37,250 bases of DNA, from positions 1-37,250 of the forward strand of contig CAZBMJ010000021.1 in the NCBI GenBank assembly GCA_964493205.1, written 5' to 3'. Position 1 is the first letter of the stretch; every line of letters begins with the position of its first letter. The stretch is from CAZBMJ01 sp964493205. GTDB taxonomy: Bacteria; Myxococcota; UBA727; JABDBI01. Both the position numbers and the translations under genes were made by a program. This document shows, piece after piece, positions 7,432-15,086 of this stretch. Below the pieces are notes generated by a model. It searched no databases. It worked only from the letters and a program-made list of their open reading frames with translations, and had not been told where the DNA came from.

Positions 7432-7716
7432 TCAGAACCTGCCCATTAGGAGAGCAAATTTTTCGCTCCCATTGCCGGAAATAGTGAGGAATTGCATGTT
7501 GGCGAAACGGACATTACGGGACTGGATATTGCTTTCGAGATGCAGTTTGCCTAGACCCTCATCTAAAATATTGTGCATACGAAGATTGAAACGGCTTGAG
7601 CTCAACATGCTTGGAATAAGATTGTAGGTTTTTAGGAATAGACAAGCTTTTCCTTGATTACCTCAAAATAGATAAGCTGAAACTATGACGCTGGTCATAA
7701 TCTCCGCTGTACTCAT
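7432..7716 (-). pseudogene. IS982-type transposase relic with in-frame TGA
   Basis: Reading the minus strand from the ATG at 7714-7716 gives MSTAEIMTSVIVSAYLF, a TGA at 7663-7665, then GNQGKACLFLKTYNLIPSML and SSSRFNLRMHNI in the same frame. This matches the N-terminal signature of IS982-family transposases (…FGGN…, MLSxSRFNRRLH). The TGA falls where the family has Gly, so it is probably a GGA-to-TGA change. The remainder to the stop at 7432 no longer looks like the family, and the roughly 290-aa transposase is reduced to a stub. Confidence 0.65.
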
Positions 7717-7736
7717 TTGTGAACGTAGATTGTAAT

Positions 7737-7797
7737 AATTTGCATTTCTATGGATTTGTCTCCTTCGTAAAGGATAAGTCCAGAAGAAATGCAAATT
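7737..7797. repeat. 61-bp imperfect palindrome
   Basis: Arms AATTTGCATTTCT (7737-7749) and AGAAATGCAAATT (7785-7797) are exact inverted copies. The inner parts (GGATTTGTC..CCTT and AAGGATAAGTCC) continue pairing with a few mismatches around a CGTA loop. It sits just upstream of the transposase relic and may be an element end or an interspersed palindromic repeat. Together with the relic it accounts for most of the 7386-7869 gap. Confidence 0.55.
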
Positions 7798-7869
7798 TGC
7801 TTATTAAATCACCTACCAACTTGGGTTATATAATTATATTATTTTAATATTTCCAAAATGTAGAGATCT

Positions 7870-9348
7870 TTATTCAAAAAAAGATTTGGTAAGTGGATAT
7901 TGTGCAACATCAAAAGGAGTTTTACCATCATTATTTTTAACATTTTTATCAGCACCAGCTTTGATCAAAGCTTTTAATAGGTCAGAGTTGGCGCGCATAT
8001 CTTTCTCCTTACGAATAACTGCTAAATGCAAAGGTGTTTGTCCATTGCCATCTTGAGCATTTTTATCAGCACCAGCCTTTAGCAAAGCTTCTACCACTTC
8101 TTTATGTTCATTGTAAACAACCGCTAAATGCAAAGGAGTTTGTCCTTTGTCATCTTTAGCATTTACGTTAGCCCCAGCTTGAAATAAAACTTCCAAAGCC
8201 TCTACTATGGCAATCCCCTTATTATACTTTAGAGCTAAGTGCAAAGGAGTTTCTTTATGTTCGTTTTCGGCATTTACATTGGCCTTAGCCTTAAGCAAAG
8301 CTTTTACTGTTTCTGTAGTAGCTATTTTATATTTAAGATCTTTAGCAGCCATATGCAAAGGGGTATTTTGTTCGCCATTTGGAGTACTTACGTCAGCCCC
8401 AGCTTTTAGCAAAATTTCAACCGCTTTTTTATATCCTCTGCTAGCAGCTTCATGCAAAGGGGTATTTCCTTTTTTATTTTTAGCACTTACGTCAGCCCCA
8501 TTTTTTAGCAAAATTTCAACCGCTTTTTTATATCCAACACATCTATGCAAAGGAGTATCTTGTTCGTCGTTTTGAGTATTTACGTCAGCCCCAGCTTTTA
8601 GCAAAATTTCAATTGCTTTTTTAGCAAATGAACAAGCAAGATCCAAAGGGGTATTTTCGTGGTTATTTTTAGCGTTTGGATTAGCTTTGTAAGCTAATAA
8701 AACTTTAATTGTATCTATCCTGTCATTTTCCACAGCTAAATGCAAAGGGGTATTTTGATTGCTATCTTTAACATCTTTATTAACAACAGCTTTTAGCAAA
8801 ATTTCAACCAATTTTTTGTCTCCTCTGCTAGCTGCTTCATGCAAAGGGGTTCTATTATAATCCTTAGCAGAGGTAGTTTTATCAAGTATTTGTAAAAATT
8901 CTTTTAAAGCTTCTTGTTTTTTTATATCATCATTAGCATATTCAAGAGCTTCTAATTCTTTAGTAATATCTTTTTCATTAAAACTACTTTTAAAAAATTT
9001 TATTAAATCATCTTTTATTTCTACAAGCGCAGCCACTTTTTCAGATACAGTAGCTTCTGTAGCCACTTCAGTTGCAAGAGGATTTTTAGTTGATCCTGTT
9101 GGTGTTGTAGGTGCAGAGCCAGTACCAGTTGCAGGAGGATTAGCTCTTGAACCTGTTGTCTGTTTAGGTTTAGAGCCAATACCAGTTGTGGGAGGATTAG
9201 CTGTTGATCCTGATGAACCACCATTGGATCCATTTGAATTTCCAGTATTTTGTGCGCTAGTACTATCTTTTTTGCCACTATTTATTGTAGCAAAATCCCG
9301 GCAAGCGCTTAAACTTATTAACAATAATGTAAAAATAGCTAGTTTCAT
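7870..9348 (-). CDS. Ankyrin-repeat lipoprotein
   Basis: 492 aa. The N-terminus is a lipoprotein signal with lipobox LSAC (Cys16). Residues about 20-95 are a low-complexity Gly/Ser/Thr/Pro linker with repeating NPPxTGxGS units, then about 60 charged, helical residues. From about residue 163 to the end there are about ten ankyrin repeats (NTPLHxAxxxGxxxxVxxLLxAGADVNxxN). The repeats are typical protein-binding surfaces. A lipid-anchored ankyrin array on a flexible stalk would be displayed at the outer membrane or in the periplasm, plausibly for contact with host proteins. The gene stands alone between an IS relic and an NTF2-like gene; AGGTTAAATTT precedes the ATG. Confidence 0.85.
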   Translation of the reverse strand: MKLAIFTLLLISLSACRDFATINSGKKDSTSAQNTGNSNGSNGGSSGSTANPPTTGIGSKPKQTTGSRANPPATGTGSAPTTPTGSTKNPLATEVATEATVSEKVAALVEIKDDLIKFFKSSFNEKDITKELEALEYANDDIKKQEALKEFLQILDKTTSAKDYNRTPLHEAASRGDKKLVEILLKAVVNKDVKDSNQNTPLHLAVENDRIDTIKVLLAYKANPNAKNNHENTPLDLACSFAKKAIEILLKAGADVNTQNDEQDTPLHRCVGYKKAVEILLKNGADVSAKNKKGNTPLHEAASRGYKKAVEILLKAGADVSTPNGEQNTPLHMAAKDLKYKIATTETVKALLKAKANVNAENEHKETPLHLALKYNKGIAIVEALEVLFQAGANVNAKDDKGQTPLHLAVVYNEHKEVVEALLKAGADKNAQDGNGQTPLHLAVIRKEKDMRANSDLLKALIKAGADKNVKNNDGKTPFDVAQYPLTKSFFE

Positions 9349-9488
9349 AAATTTAACCTGATAATAATTAATATTAAATAAATATAATAACTTATTTATT
9401 TAATGCAACTGGTTTCAGCCCCTTCTCTTATTTTTAATATCAACAGTAAAAAGTATTTTCTATAAATGCCTAATAACATTATTATTGT

Positions 9489-9513
9489 GAAAGAAAAATT
9501 TACTTTTTCTTTC
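9489..9513 (-). terminator. Hairpin downstream of the NTF2-like gene
   Basis: GAAAGAAAAA (9489-9498) and TTTTTCTTTC (9504-9513) form a 10-bp stem with a 5-nt loop, directly after the minus-strand stop at 9515. It is AT-rich and lacks a strong T-run, so this is a weak terminator call. Confidence 0.4.
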
Positions 9514-9514
9514 C

Positions 9515-9868
9515 TTAAAATACCCTAGCATCAAAAAATAATTCTATTTTAGAAATAAGCTTATGAGTAAATTCCATTAAAACAGCAGACCTAAGTTTGC
9601 CAATAGGTTTGGGAAACATAAAATCATAGGCGAGCATAACTTGATTATCGCAAGCAAATTTCGCTCTTATTTCAATATTGCTTAAAATTTGGCTTAAGTT
9701 TTTTGCAGCAGAAACCACAGCCTCTTTCCCAGACATTTCAGCAAGTGGGCTAATAAAATAAATATCTGGGTGCAAACATTCTTCCATTTCAGCAAAGTTT
9801 TTTTGTAGCATGGCCCGATAATAATCTTGGGCAACCATTAAGTTTTTCTCACTTTCAGTTGTACTCAT
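9515..9868 (-). CDS. SnoaL/NTF2-like small-molecule-binding domain protein
   Basis: 117 aa. VAQDYYRAMLQKNFAEMEECLHPDIYFISPLAEMSGKEAVVSAAKNL, through to the final strand ISKIELFFDARVF, is the pattern of SnoaL-like / NTF2-like alpha+beta cone proteins, which act as small enzymes or ligand-binding domains. No catalytic residue can be assigned. It is transcribed divergently from a MarR-type regulator across a 56-bp gap with a palindromic operator, so it is probably that regulator's target. AGAGG lies 7 bp before its ATG. Confidence 0.72.
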   Translation of the reverse strand: MSTTESEKNLMVAQDYYRAMLQKNFAEMEECLHPDIYFISPLAEMSGKEAVVSAAKNLSQILSNIEIRAKFACDNQVMLAYDFMFPKPIGKLRSAVLMEFTHKLISKIELFFDARVF

Positions 9869-9885
9869 ATAAAACCTCTGTTATA

Positions 9886-9905
9886 GTTATAAGCATGCTG
9901 ATAAC
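9886..9905. promoter_or_regulatory. Palindromic operator between NTF2-like and marR genes
   Basis: GTTATAAGCATGCTGATAAC is a 20-bp dyad matching its reverse complement at 18 of 20 positions, centred in the 56-bp divergent gap. MarR dimers commonly bind such 16-20-bp palindromes in their own divergent promoter, so this is the likely binding site for the adjacent regulator. Confidence 0.6.
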
Positions 9906-9924
9906 TTAATATAAGGGCGCTAAT

Positions 9925-10371
9925 ATGTCAACATCTAAAGAAATAAATGTTTCAGGTTTATTGGGTTATAAACTAAAACAGACGCAACATGCTTTGCGCC
10001 TTCATATGGATGAAGCTTTAAGGATCCTTGAGCTCACAACACCACAATATGCTGTTTTAGCTCAATTAGAGTTAAAACCTGGCTTATCAAATGCGAGTTT
10101 AGCACGTTCTTCGTTTATTACAGCTCAAACCATGCATGGTATTGTATATAATTTAGAAAAAAGAGAGCTTGTAAAGCGTAAAAGCAATGTTTCCCACGGC
10201 AGGATTTTGTGTACAGAATTGACAGACCAAGGACATAAAATAGTTCAAAAAGCTCATAAAATCCTTAGTAAAGTTGAAGCTACAATGACTTCTACCATGA
10301 GCGAAGAGAATAAAGCCCTGTTAGAAAAGCTACTTGTGGAGTGTTTTAATAACCTCCAACATCAAAAATAA
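9925..10371 (+). CDS. MarR family transcriptional regulator
   Basis: 148 aa, a typical MarR size. The helix-turn-helix is seen in SNASLARSSFITAQTMHGIVYNLEKRELVKR, followed by the wing KSNVSHGRILCTELTDQGHKIVQKA. Such dimeric repressors usually respond to small phenolic or drug-like ligands and control a divergent gene. Here that gene is the SnoaL/NTF2-like protein, with an operator-like palindrome between them. AAGG lies 9 bp before the ATG. Confidence 0.85.
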   Translation: MSTSKEINVSGLLGYKLKQTQHALRLHMDEALRILELTTPQYAVLAQLELKPGLSNASLARSSFITAQTMHGIVYNLEKRELVKRKSNVSHGRILCTELTDQGHKIVQKAHKILSKVEATMTSTMSEENKALLEKLLVECFNNLQHQK

Positions 10372-10372
10372 T

Positions 10373-10397
10373 TTTTGAACAACAATTTTGTTCAAAA
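10373..10397. terminator. Hairpin after the marR gene
   Basis: TTTTGAACA (10373-10381) and TGTTCAAAA (10389-10397) form a perfect 9-bp stem with a 7-nt loop, 1 bp after the marR stop codon. It is followed by A-runs rather than T-runs on the plus strand, so terminator strength is uncertain. Confidence 0.45.
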
Positions 10398-10490
10398 AAA
10401 TAAAAAAAACGCCAAAGTATCGAACCTAAAGAAAGTAATCTTGGAAAATATTGCGCATTACCTATGCACACGCTATGCAAAAAGGCTCTT

Positions 10491-11099
10491 ATGGCTAAAA
10501 ACTCCATCCTATTTATTTTTGTGTTTCTATTAAGCACATTTCTTTCTTCTCAAAAAAACGCCCCAAAGACCGAAACCGAAATTGAAATTAATCCCGCCGG
10601 CCTCAAAGATCTTGCGGAAGAAGAAACTTCAGTTGGGCAGTTTCAATGGTTAAAATCAGCACACAAGCGAGCCTCTGGCTGGTTTAGCCGTGCTTCTCAG
10701 AATCAAGATGAAGTACCAGAAAAAGAAGTAGAAATACAGGAAGAAGACCACTCTGAAAAAATGAGCCGCCTTACTCGATTAAGAGCTATTCGTAATAGAC
10801 TTATTCAGCGTCTCCATTTTTTAGGAACTCCAGAAGCGGCCACCGCCGTTGCTGTTGCTTATGGAGTTAGCACTGGAATATCCAATTTTTTGTGGGCTTT
10901 TAACTGGGTTGAGCATGCCCATGCTTCAGTAGAAGCTGCTGCGATTATTCAAGAAATAGGAGGCCTTAGTGCTTCAGCCGAAAGTTTTTTGATGGGTGCT
11001 TTGGTGCCGGTTATTTTATATATGTATAACAAAAGAGCTAAGGATTTAGCTGATGAAGCTACTGTATCTAGTGAAAACCTTAAGCCTGCCGTATCTTAA
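10491..11099 (+). CDS. Membrane protein of unknown function
   Basis: About 202 aa from the ATG at 10491; an upstream in-frame ATG at 10464 lacks a good ribosome site, while AAGG lies 5-6 bp before 10491. An N-terminal hydrophobic signal or anchor (SILFIFVFLLSTFLSS) is followed by an acidic and basic linker (KEVEIQEEDHSEK), then Ala-rich hydrophobic segments (ATAVAVAYGVSTGISNFLWAF and SFLMGALVPVILYMY) that could be two membrane spans. I recognise no family. The codon usage looks genuine and the frame is long and clean. Confidence 0.55.
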   Translation: MAKNSILFIFVFLLSTFLSSQKNAPKTETEIEINPAGLKDLAEEETSVGQFQWLKSAHKRASGWFSRASQNQDEVPEKEVEIQEEDHSEKMSRLTRLRAIRNRLIQRLHFLGTPEAATAVAVAYGVSTGISNFLWAFNWVEHAHASVEAAAIIQEIGGLSASAESFLMGALVPVILYMYNKRAKDLADEATVSSENLKPAVS

Positions 11100-11186
11100 A
11101 TATGCACTAGTTAACGCGTATCTTCTTTGTAAAAAATCTTTAATCATCAAAGGCTTGCTGCATAATTTTAATCACTTATCTACCCA

Positions 11187-11762
11187 GTGATTAGACCTAA
11201 CTACAAGATAATTAGCGAAAAGCTTAAACCTATGGGTTTTTTATCTACTACCGATCTTATAAGAAAACATTCAGCAGAAGTCGCTAAAACTATTCAGAAT
11301 TTCTTGGAAAGATGTGTTGCAGATGTGGGTTTTTACTTACAAATTTTAAAAGACCTTGAACAAAATGATGTAGTGATATTGGCTGCAGGAGATAAACACT
11401 GCAGTAAGCTAGTAGAGGAACTCAAAGCGATTGGAGCCATAGAAAGACCGGGCGTTATAGGTTTAACAGAAAATGAAATTAACAACCGTTTAGACATGAG
11501 AAAAGTAATTAATTTAAATGGTGGTAAATGCAGCCAAGATGATATTGAAAAAATCAACATCGCTATTAGCAAAGACGAATATCTTAATCTGTTTAAAAAG
11601 GCATTTAACTTTACAACCAAACTCGAAAATCATAGATGCAGCGTGTGTGATGAAAGCCATAAGCTTTTAAAATGTGCACGTTGTAAAAATAAATTTTACT
11701 GTAGCAAATCTTGCCAAACAAAGGACTGGCCTGATCATAAAAAATTTTGTATCAGTCATTAA
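11187..11762 (+). CDS. MYND zinc-finger protein
   Basis: 191 aa with a GTG start; an internal ATG at 11232 is an alternative, and neither has a clear ribosome site. The last 38 residues are a complete MYND finger: CSVC, then CARC, then FYCSKSCQ and DWPDHKKFC, giving the CxxC-CxxC-CxxxC-HxxxC zinc pattern. MYND fingers are protein-interaction modules found mostly in eukaryotic regulators and are rare in bacteria. The first 150 residues are helical and unrecognised. No signal peptide is seen, so any delivery into a host would need a dedicated secretion system. Host origin or host-directed action is inference. Confidence 0.75.
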   Translation: MIRPNYKIISEKLKPMGFLSTTDLIRKHSAEVAKTIQNFLERCVADVGFYLQILKDLEQNDVVILAAGDKHCSKLVEELKAIGAIERPGVIGLTENEINNRLDMRKVINLNGGKCSQDDIEKINIAISKDEYLNLFKKAFNFTTKLENHRCSVCDESHKLLKCARCKNKFYCSKSCQTKDWPDHKKFCISH

Positions 11763-11823
11763 AATTTTATGGAGTTTTTGCAGGGCCCTCACTACGAGAG
11801 CCTTATACGGCCACTGTTAATGG

Positions 11824-11843
11824 CAGGGTCTACGCATAAAAAA
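11824..11843. repeat. Solo end related to the MITE at 6107
   Basis: GCAGGGTCTACGCATAAAAA resembles the left end of the 6107-6257 element (CAGGGCCTACGCATGAAAAA) with two substitutions. No matching inverted partner is seen within the following few hundred bases, so it may be a decayed copy. Confidence 0.35.
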
Positions 11844-11943
11844 TAATTTAGTTTTATAAGCCTCCCCTTTTGGCCTGAGCACTGCAATGTTTTAGATTTT
11901 GGTCGGCACAGGAGACCGGCCTGAATAATTTTTTTGCACTAAA

Positions 11944-12969
11944 TCAACTGCTTACGAGCTGTTCTTTAAAAGGAGCTTGTTGGTTCTGGGGTATTAATAA
12001 GTCCACATGGGAAAAACCACTATTTCTTTTAAAGCCCATTTTATGATTAAAGTTTCGCAAAGCATCGGACGGATCCAATGTATCAAAATTCAATCGCTGA
12101 ATAGTAGCATGCGGAATATACACTGAAAGGATAGTGCCTTTGCACATGTGTCCTGTGCTCGAGTCAAGCATTTCTGATATTGCATTTATAAGAATGCTCT
12201 GTAGAGGTAACAATGCAAACAATTCACGCGCAATTCTTAAGACTGCCCCACAGACATAGTCTTGATAAAGCTCCAGAAATTTGCTTTGAGGAATTTTTTT
12301 TACACAAACAGATCCATTTTTGAGCAATGATTTTGAAAATGAAGGAATTGCCTGATCGCCATTAACGAAAAATTCTATCTCTGCCTTACCCTCATCTTTA
12401 AAAATAATTTCCAATCGCGAACCAAAGTCATTTAATTCTTGCAATGGATTAAGCTCATTAATAGCTTTGTGAAATGCTAAGCAATCACCAGCCATAATTT
12501 TTCTAGCAAGAGAGGTCATTTCAAGCCAATCGGCACGTTCAGTTTCATATAATTTAAAAGCAATCTGATATGCTTCTTCATCCTTTTTTTTAGCTAATTC
12601 AATTTGATTAGCGAACTTTTCTTCTTTTTTCTGTTTGAGAAAGAAAATATAATCCCAAAGGCTTGGAGAATAATTTTGAAATATTTGTAGGGCATTATTT
12701 TGATTTTCTCTAGAGATTTGTGGCTCAATGGGTGGCGGAGTTTTCGATAATTCCTGCCAATTCCAGTTGTTAGAACAATCTTTATGGACAGAACAAATTT
12801 GTTCAAGCCGATTGTCAAATTCCTGCACCTCAAGTGTTGCCCTTTCGATTTGGATTAATTTTATCTCCTGTTTAAGCTGTCTATCGATTTCACGAGCCCT
12901 CTGTAATGATGAGCGCTCCTGGGCTCTGATTGCCGCATTATAGGATCTTAAAGCTCCTCGCCACCCCAT
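11944..12969 (-). CDS. Uncharacterised MGWRG-type protein with N-terminal coiled coil
   Basis: 341 aa with a strong AAGGAG ribosome site. The start MGWRGALRSYNAA, a charged coiled coil (residues about 15-55), SVHKDCSNNWNWQEL and the C-terminal block GHMCKGTILSVYIP … DPSDALRNFNHKMGFKR match an uncharacterised bacterial family that I recognise by pattern only and that has no assigned function. No signal peptide or membrane segment is seen, so it should be cytosolic. A second coiled coil covers residues about 110-150 (KQKKEEKFANQIELAKKKDEE). The gene stands alone, divergent from the broken AAA ATPase. Confidence 0.6.
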   Translation of the reverse strand: MGWRGALRSYNAAIRAQERSSLQRAREIDRQLKQEIKLIQIERATLEVQEFDNRLEQICSVHKDCSNNWNWQELSKTPPPIEPQISRENQNNALQIFQNYSPSLWDYIFFLKQKKEEKFANQIELAKKKDEEAYQIAFKLYETERADWLEMTSLARKIMAGDCLAFHKAINELNPLQELNDFGSRLEIIFKDEGKAEIEFFVNGDQAIPSFSKSLLKNGSVCVKKIPQSKFLELYQDYVCGAVLRIARELFALLPLQSILINAISEMLDSSTGHMCKGTILSVYIPHATIQRLNFDTLDPSDALRNFNHKMGFKRNSGFSHVDLLIPQNQQAPFKEQLVSS

Positions 12970-13174
12970 ACTTTTCTCCTTATTTTTTTCGTCAGAACAA
13001 GATTTTACTTAATTTCTTAAGCTTTCTACTCCTGATATTAAGTAAATTTTTAAAACATAAAGCATGCAATTATATAATTAAAAAAGAATATTGTACTAAA
13101 TTAAAAGAATAAATATTAAAAAATAAAAGCTTTCTAAACATATTTATGTTCTTTCTCAAAACAAGTAAAACATT

Positions 13175-13220
13175 ATCTTGAGCATTTTTAACTGACTTTA
13201 TATCCTGCTCAAGATATAAT
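13175..13220 (+). promoter_or_regulatory. Promoter flanked by a 10-bp inverted repeat
   Basis: CTGACT (13192-13197), a 17-bp spacer and a perfect TATAAT (13215-13220) form a likely promoter for the broken ATPase gene. ATCTTGAGCA (13175-13184) and TGCTCAAGAT (13206-13215) are exact inverted repeats 21 bp apart that bracket the -35 region and touch the -10, as an operator would. Confidence 0.5.
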
Positions 13221-13251
13221 ATAGTAGGTTATGAGCATAATAGAGGCCAGT

Positions 13252-13638
13252 ATGTCTGATTCTATATTTATTGGTCGCAAAGTCGAACTAGAACGTTTAA
13301 TGGCCTTACATAAAAAGAAAATTCCAAGTCTCGTTATTGTTAAAGGGCGAAGAAGAATTGAAAAAAGCCGGCTTATAATAGAGTTTGCAAAGACAACACA
13401 GTGTCAAAATTTTTGGAGTTTTGCTGGGCTAGCTCCAAAAGATAGAGCAAGAACTTTATCTGAAATTAGGCAAAGCATAGAATTTGCTCGCAGCGGTACT
13501 TTGAGCAAAATGATGGAACACTTAATTATTGCGAACTCTCTGACCAAAAACCTCGCCAATCACCTGCTTGCTTTGAAAAAATATATTTGGTATCAGCCTA
13601 TATGCAACAATAGAGGCTTGTCGCGGAGAATAAAGTGA
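13252..13638 (+). pseudogene. AAA ATPase (archaeal-ATPase/DUF234 type), 5' fragment with internal deletion
   Basis: The ATG at 13252 (GAGG 5 bp upstream) gives MSDSIFIGRKVELERLMALHKKK, then VIVKGRRRIEKSRLIIEFAK, the start of an ATPase of the PF01637/DUF234 type. The Walker A motif, normally GRRRxGKS, reads GRRRIEKS, so the key Gly is lost. After FWSFAGLAPKD the sequence jumps directly to what looks like the late winged-helix part (LSEIRQSIEFARSGTLSKMMEHL). About 200 residues holding Walker B and the lid are missing. The matching 3' end lies at 16336-16881. The gene is therefore broken by both a deletion and a 2.7-kb insertion. Confidence 0.7.
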
Positions 13639-14786
13639 ATCGAAATTCGTTTATCAGAAATGCCATAATAAAATATGCAACTATTTTTATTTTCTTTTGT
13701 GGACAAACAGCGTCTGCCTTGGATTTTACCGATTCCAAAGATAAAACAGTCAATCGAGGAACTTTTTTATTACCAAATGAGATGGATACTTATCTTTATA
13801 AGCCTTTAATTGAGGGTAAAAAAGATATTCTTTTAAGTGTAGGAACTTTTAGAGCCTTATTCTTAGCTAGTATGGGAGATTTTTCTCGATTAATTATGTT
13901 TGATCATGATGTACTCGTAACCAAATTTAATAATAACAATCTTCTACTAATAAAATGTTTGGGAGAGTTAGAGTGGCCTTTAGAACTTCAAAGAATGCAG
14001 TATATTGCGCTATTAAACTATAGATACCTAGGCGATGAACAAATCACTAACATGCAATCTAATATTAATAAAAATGATTTTGATCAAATGAAAATTTTAA
14101 TGAAAAATTTGCGTTCCATGCCACTGATTAATTTAGATGATGTTGCGCCAAAATTAAGACCTATTGTAGAAGAAATTCATACTATTTTTCAGCTAAGCGC
14201 TTATAGAAACAGCAACTTTGAAAGGCCCAAAAGTGAGTCTCAAAGAGCCTATACTAGTAGAAATATTTTCAAAGAATTCTCAAAATCCTTGGACAGATTT
14301 GAAGTTATTTATTGGGGATCCAATGAAAAATGGAAAAAAATTCAAGATATGATTGAATTGGATAAAATTATGGTAATAAATGGAAATCTTTCTGGAGAGT
14401 ATGAGCTAAAAGCTCTTAGCGAACAGCTGAAAGCTAACAATGAAAAAATCTCTATAATGGATGTCTCAAATGCACCTATTGCTATTGCATTTTCAGAAAT
14501 TCAAGCTGTCGATGAAGATGCTTCAAAAGAGTTCGTAAATAATTTGACTTATTTACCATTTGCAAAAAATTCCTATCTCTTATCATCACAAGTTAGGGAT
14601 ATAAAAGTTTATGAGTGGTTTTATTACCATATCAAAATTGAAACACTTTTTAACTGCTTAAAAATAATAGATGAAAAAGAAAAAAATTATTGCTTCTATA
14701 AAGTCATCAAAGAGCATTCTCGATTACCTTCAAAAAAACCAAAAAATATAAAAAATACTGATAATAATAATTTATTACTCAATTAA
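13635..14786 (+). CDS. Secreted protein with methyltransferase-like motif, uncharacterised
   Basis: 383 aa. The GTG start overlaps the preceding stop (GTGA), with GGAG 6 bp upstream. A signal peptide is likely (IIKYATIFIFFCGQTASA). DILLSVGTFRALFLASMGDFSRLIMFDHDVLVTKFNNNNL resembles the nucleotide-binding region of an uncharacterised SAM-methyltransferase-like family, and KIMVINGNLSGEYELKALSEQLK, then ISIMDVSNAP, looks like later strands of the same Rossmann fold. That reading is pattern memory and is tentative. The gene lies inside the interrupted ATPase. A shortened copy of its middle and end lies at 15974-16326. Confidence 0.55.
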   Translation: MNRNSFIRNAIIKYATIFIFFCGQTASALDFTDSKDKTVNRGTFLLPNEMDTYLYKPLIEGKKDILLSVGTFRALFLASMGDFSRLIMFDHDVLVTKFNNNNLLLIKCLGELEWPLELQRMQYIALLNYRYLGDEQITNMQSNINKNDFDQMKILMKNLRSMPLINLDDVAPKLRPIVEEIHTIFQLSAYRNSNFERPKSESQRAYTSRNIFKEFSKSLDRFEVIYWGSNEKWKKIQDMIELDKIMVINGNLSGEYELKALSEQLKANNEKISIMDVSNAPIAIAFSEIQAVDEDASKEFVNNLTYLPFAKNSYLLSSQVRDIKVYEWFYYHIKIETLFNCLKIIDEKEKNYCFYKVIKEHSRLPSKKPKNIKNTDNNNLLLN

Positions 14787-14797
14787 AAATTAATAAT
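13968..14797 (+). repeat. Donor copy of a partial gene duplication
   Basis: Starting at TTAGAGTGGCC (13968) and ending in TAATAAT (14797), this stretch matches 15974-16326. The second copy lacks 12 bp (four codons) near 14090 and about 470 bp between roughly 14238 and 14708. Confidence 0.75.
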
Positions 14798-15086
14798 GAA
14801 TATTTTTTATTTTACTTAAAAAATAAATTAATAATAAATAATAATTTCATTAAACAAAATCCAATTTACAGAATAATTTTTTAGTCAGTATACGAAATCA
14901 AATATTGAGAAAATTATGAAATTCTGTTTATTATTAGTACTGTTATGGGGAAAACTTTACTTTTGAAGCTACTTATTTTTTTGAGATTACTATATTGAAT
15001 AAAAATAAAATTATAGCTAAAGCTATTTTTTTAATATAATTATAAGCAAAATATGGTTATTAAATAATACAATAAGGATTTAATTT
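14787..15086. other. AT-rich intergenic gap with a signal-peptide-like mini-ORF
   Basis: About 300 bp, very AT-rich. The only feature seen is a 16-codon frame at 14916-14966, MKFCLLLVLLWGKLYF, which looks like the signal peptide of a lost secreted protein. No structured RNA or repeat is seen. Confidence 0.35.

Noticed and set aside
7663..7665. TGA in the transposase read as a recoded Trp or Sec codon
   Set aside because: TGA is used as a stop in this window (for example by the Fic-neighbouring and ATPase fragments), and the gene is decayed anyway.
8207..8575. Plus-strand frame opposite the ankyrin gene
   Set aside because: It is an antisense shadow of the ankyrin repeats, with the periodicity of the repeats themselves.
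8200..9300. CRISPR-like periodic repeats
   Set aside because: The periodicity is the coding ankyrin repeats, about 99 bp with divergent units and no constant spacers.
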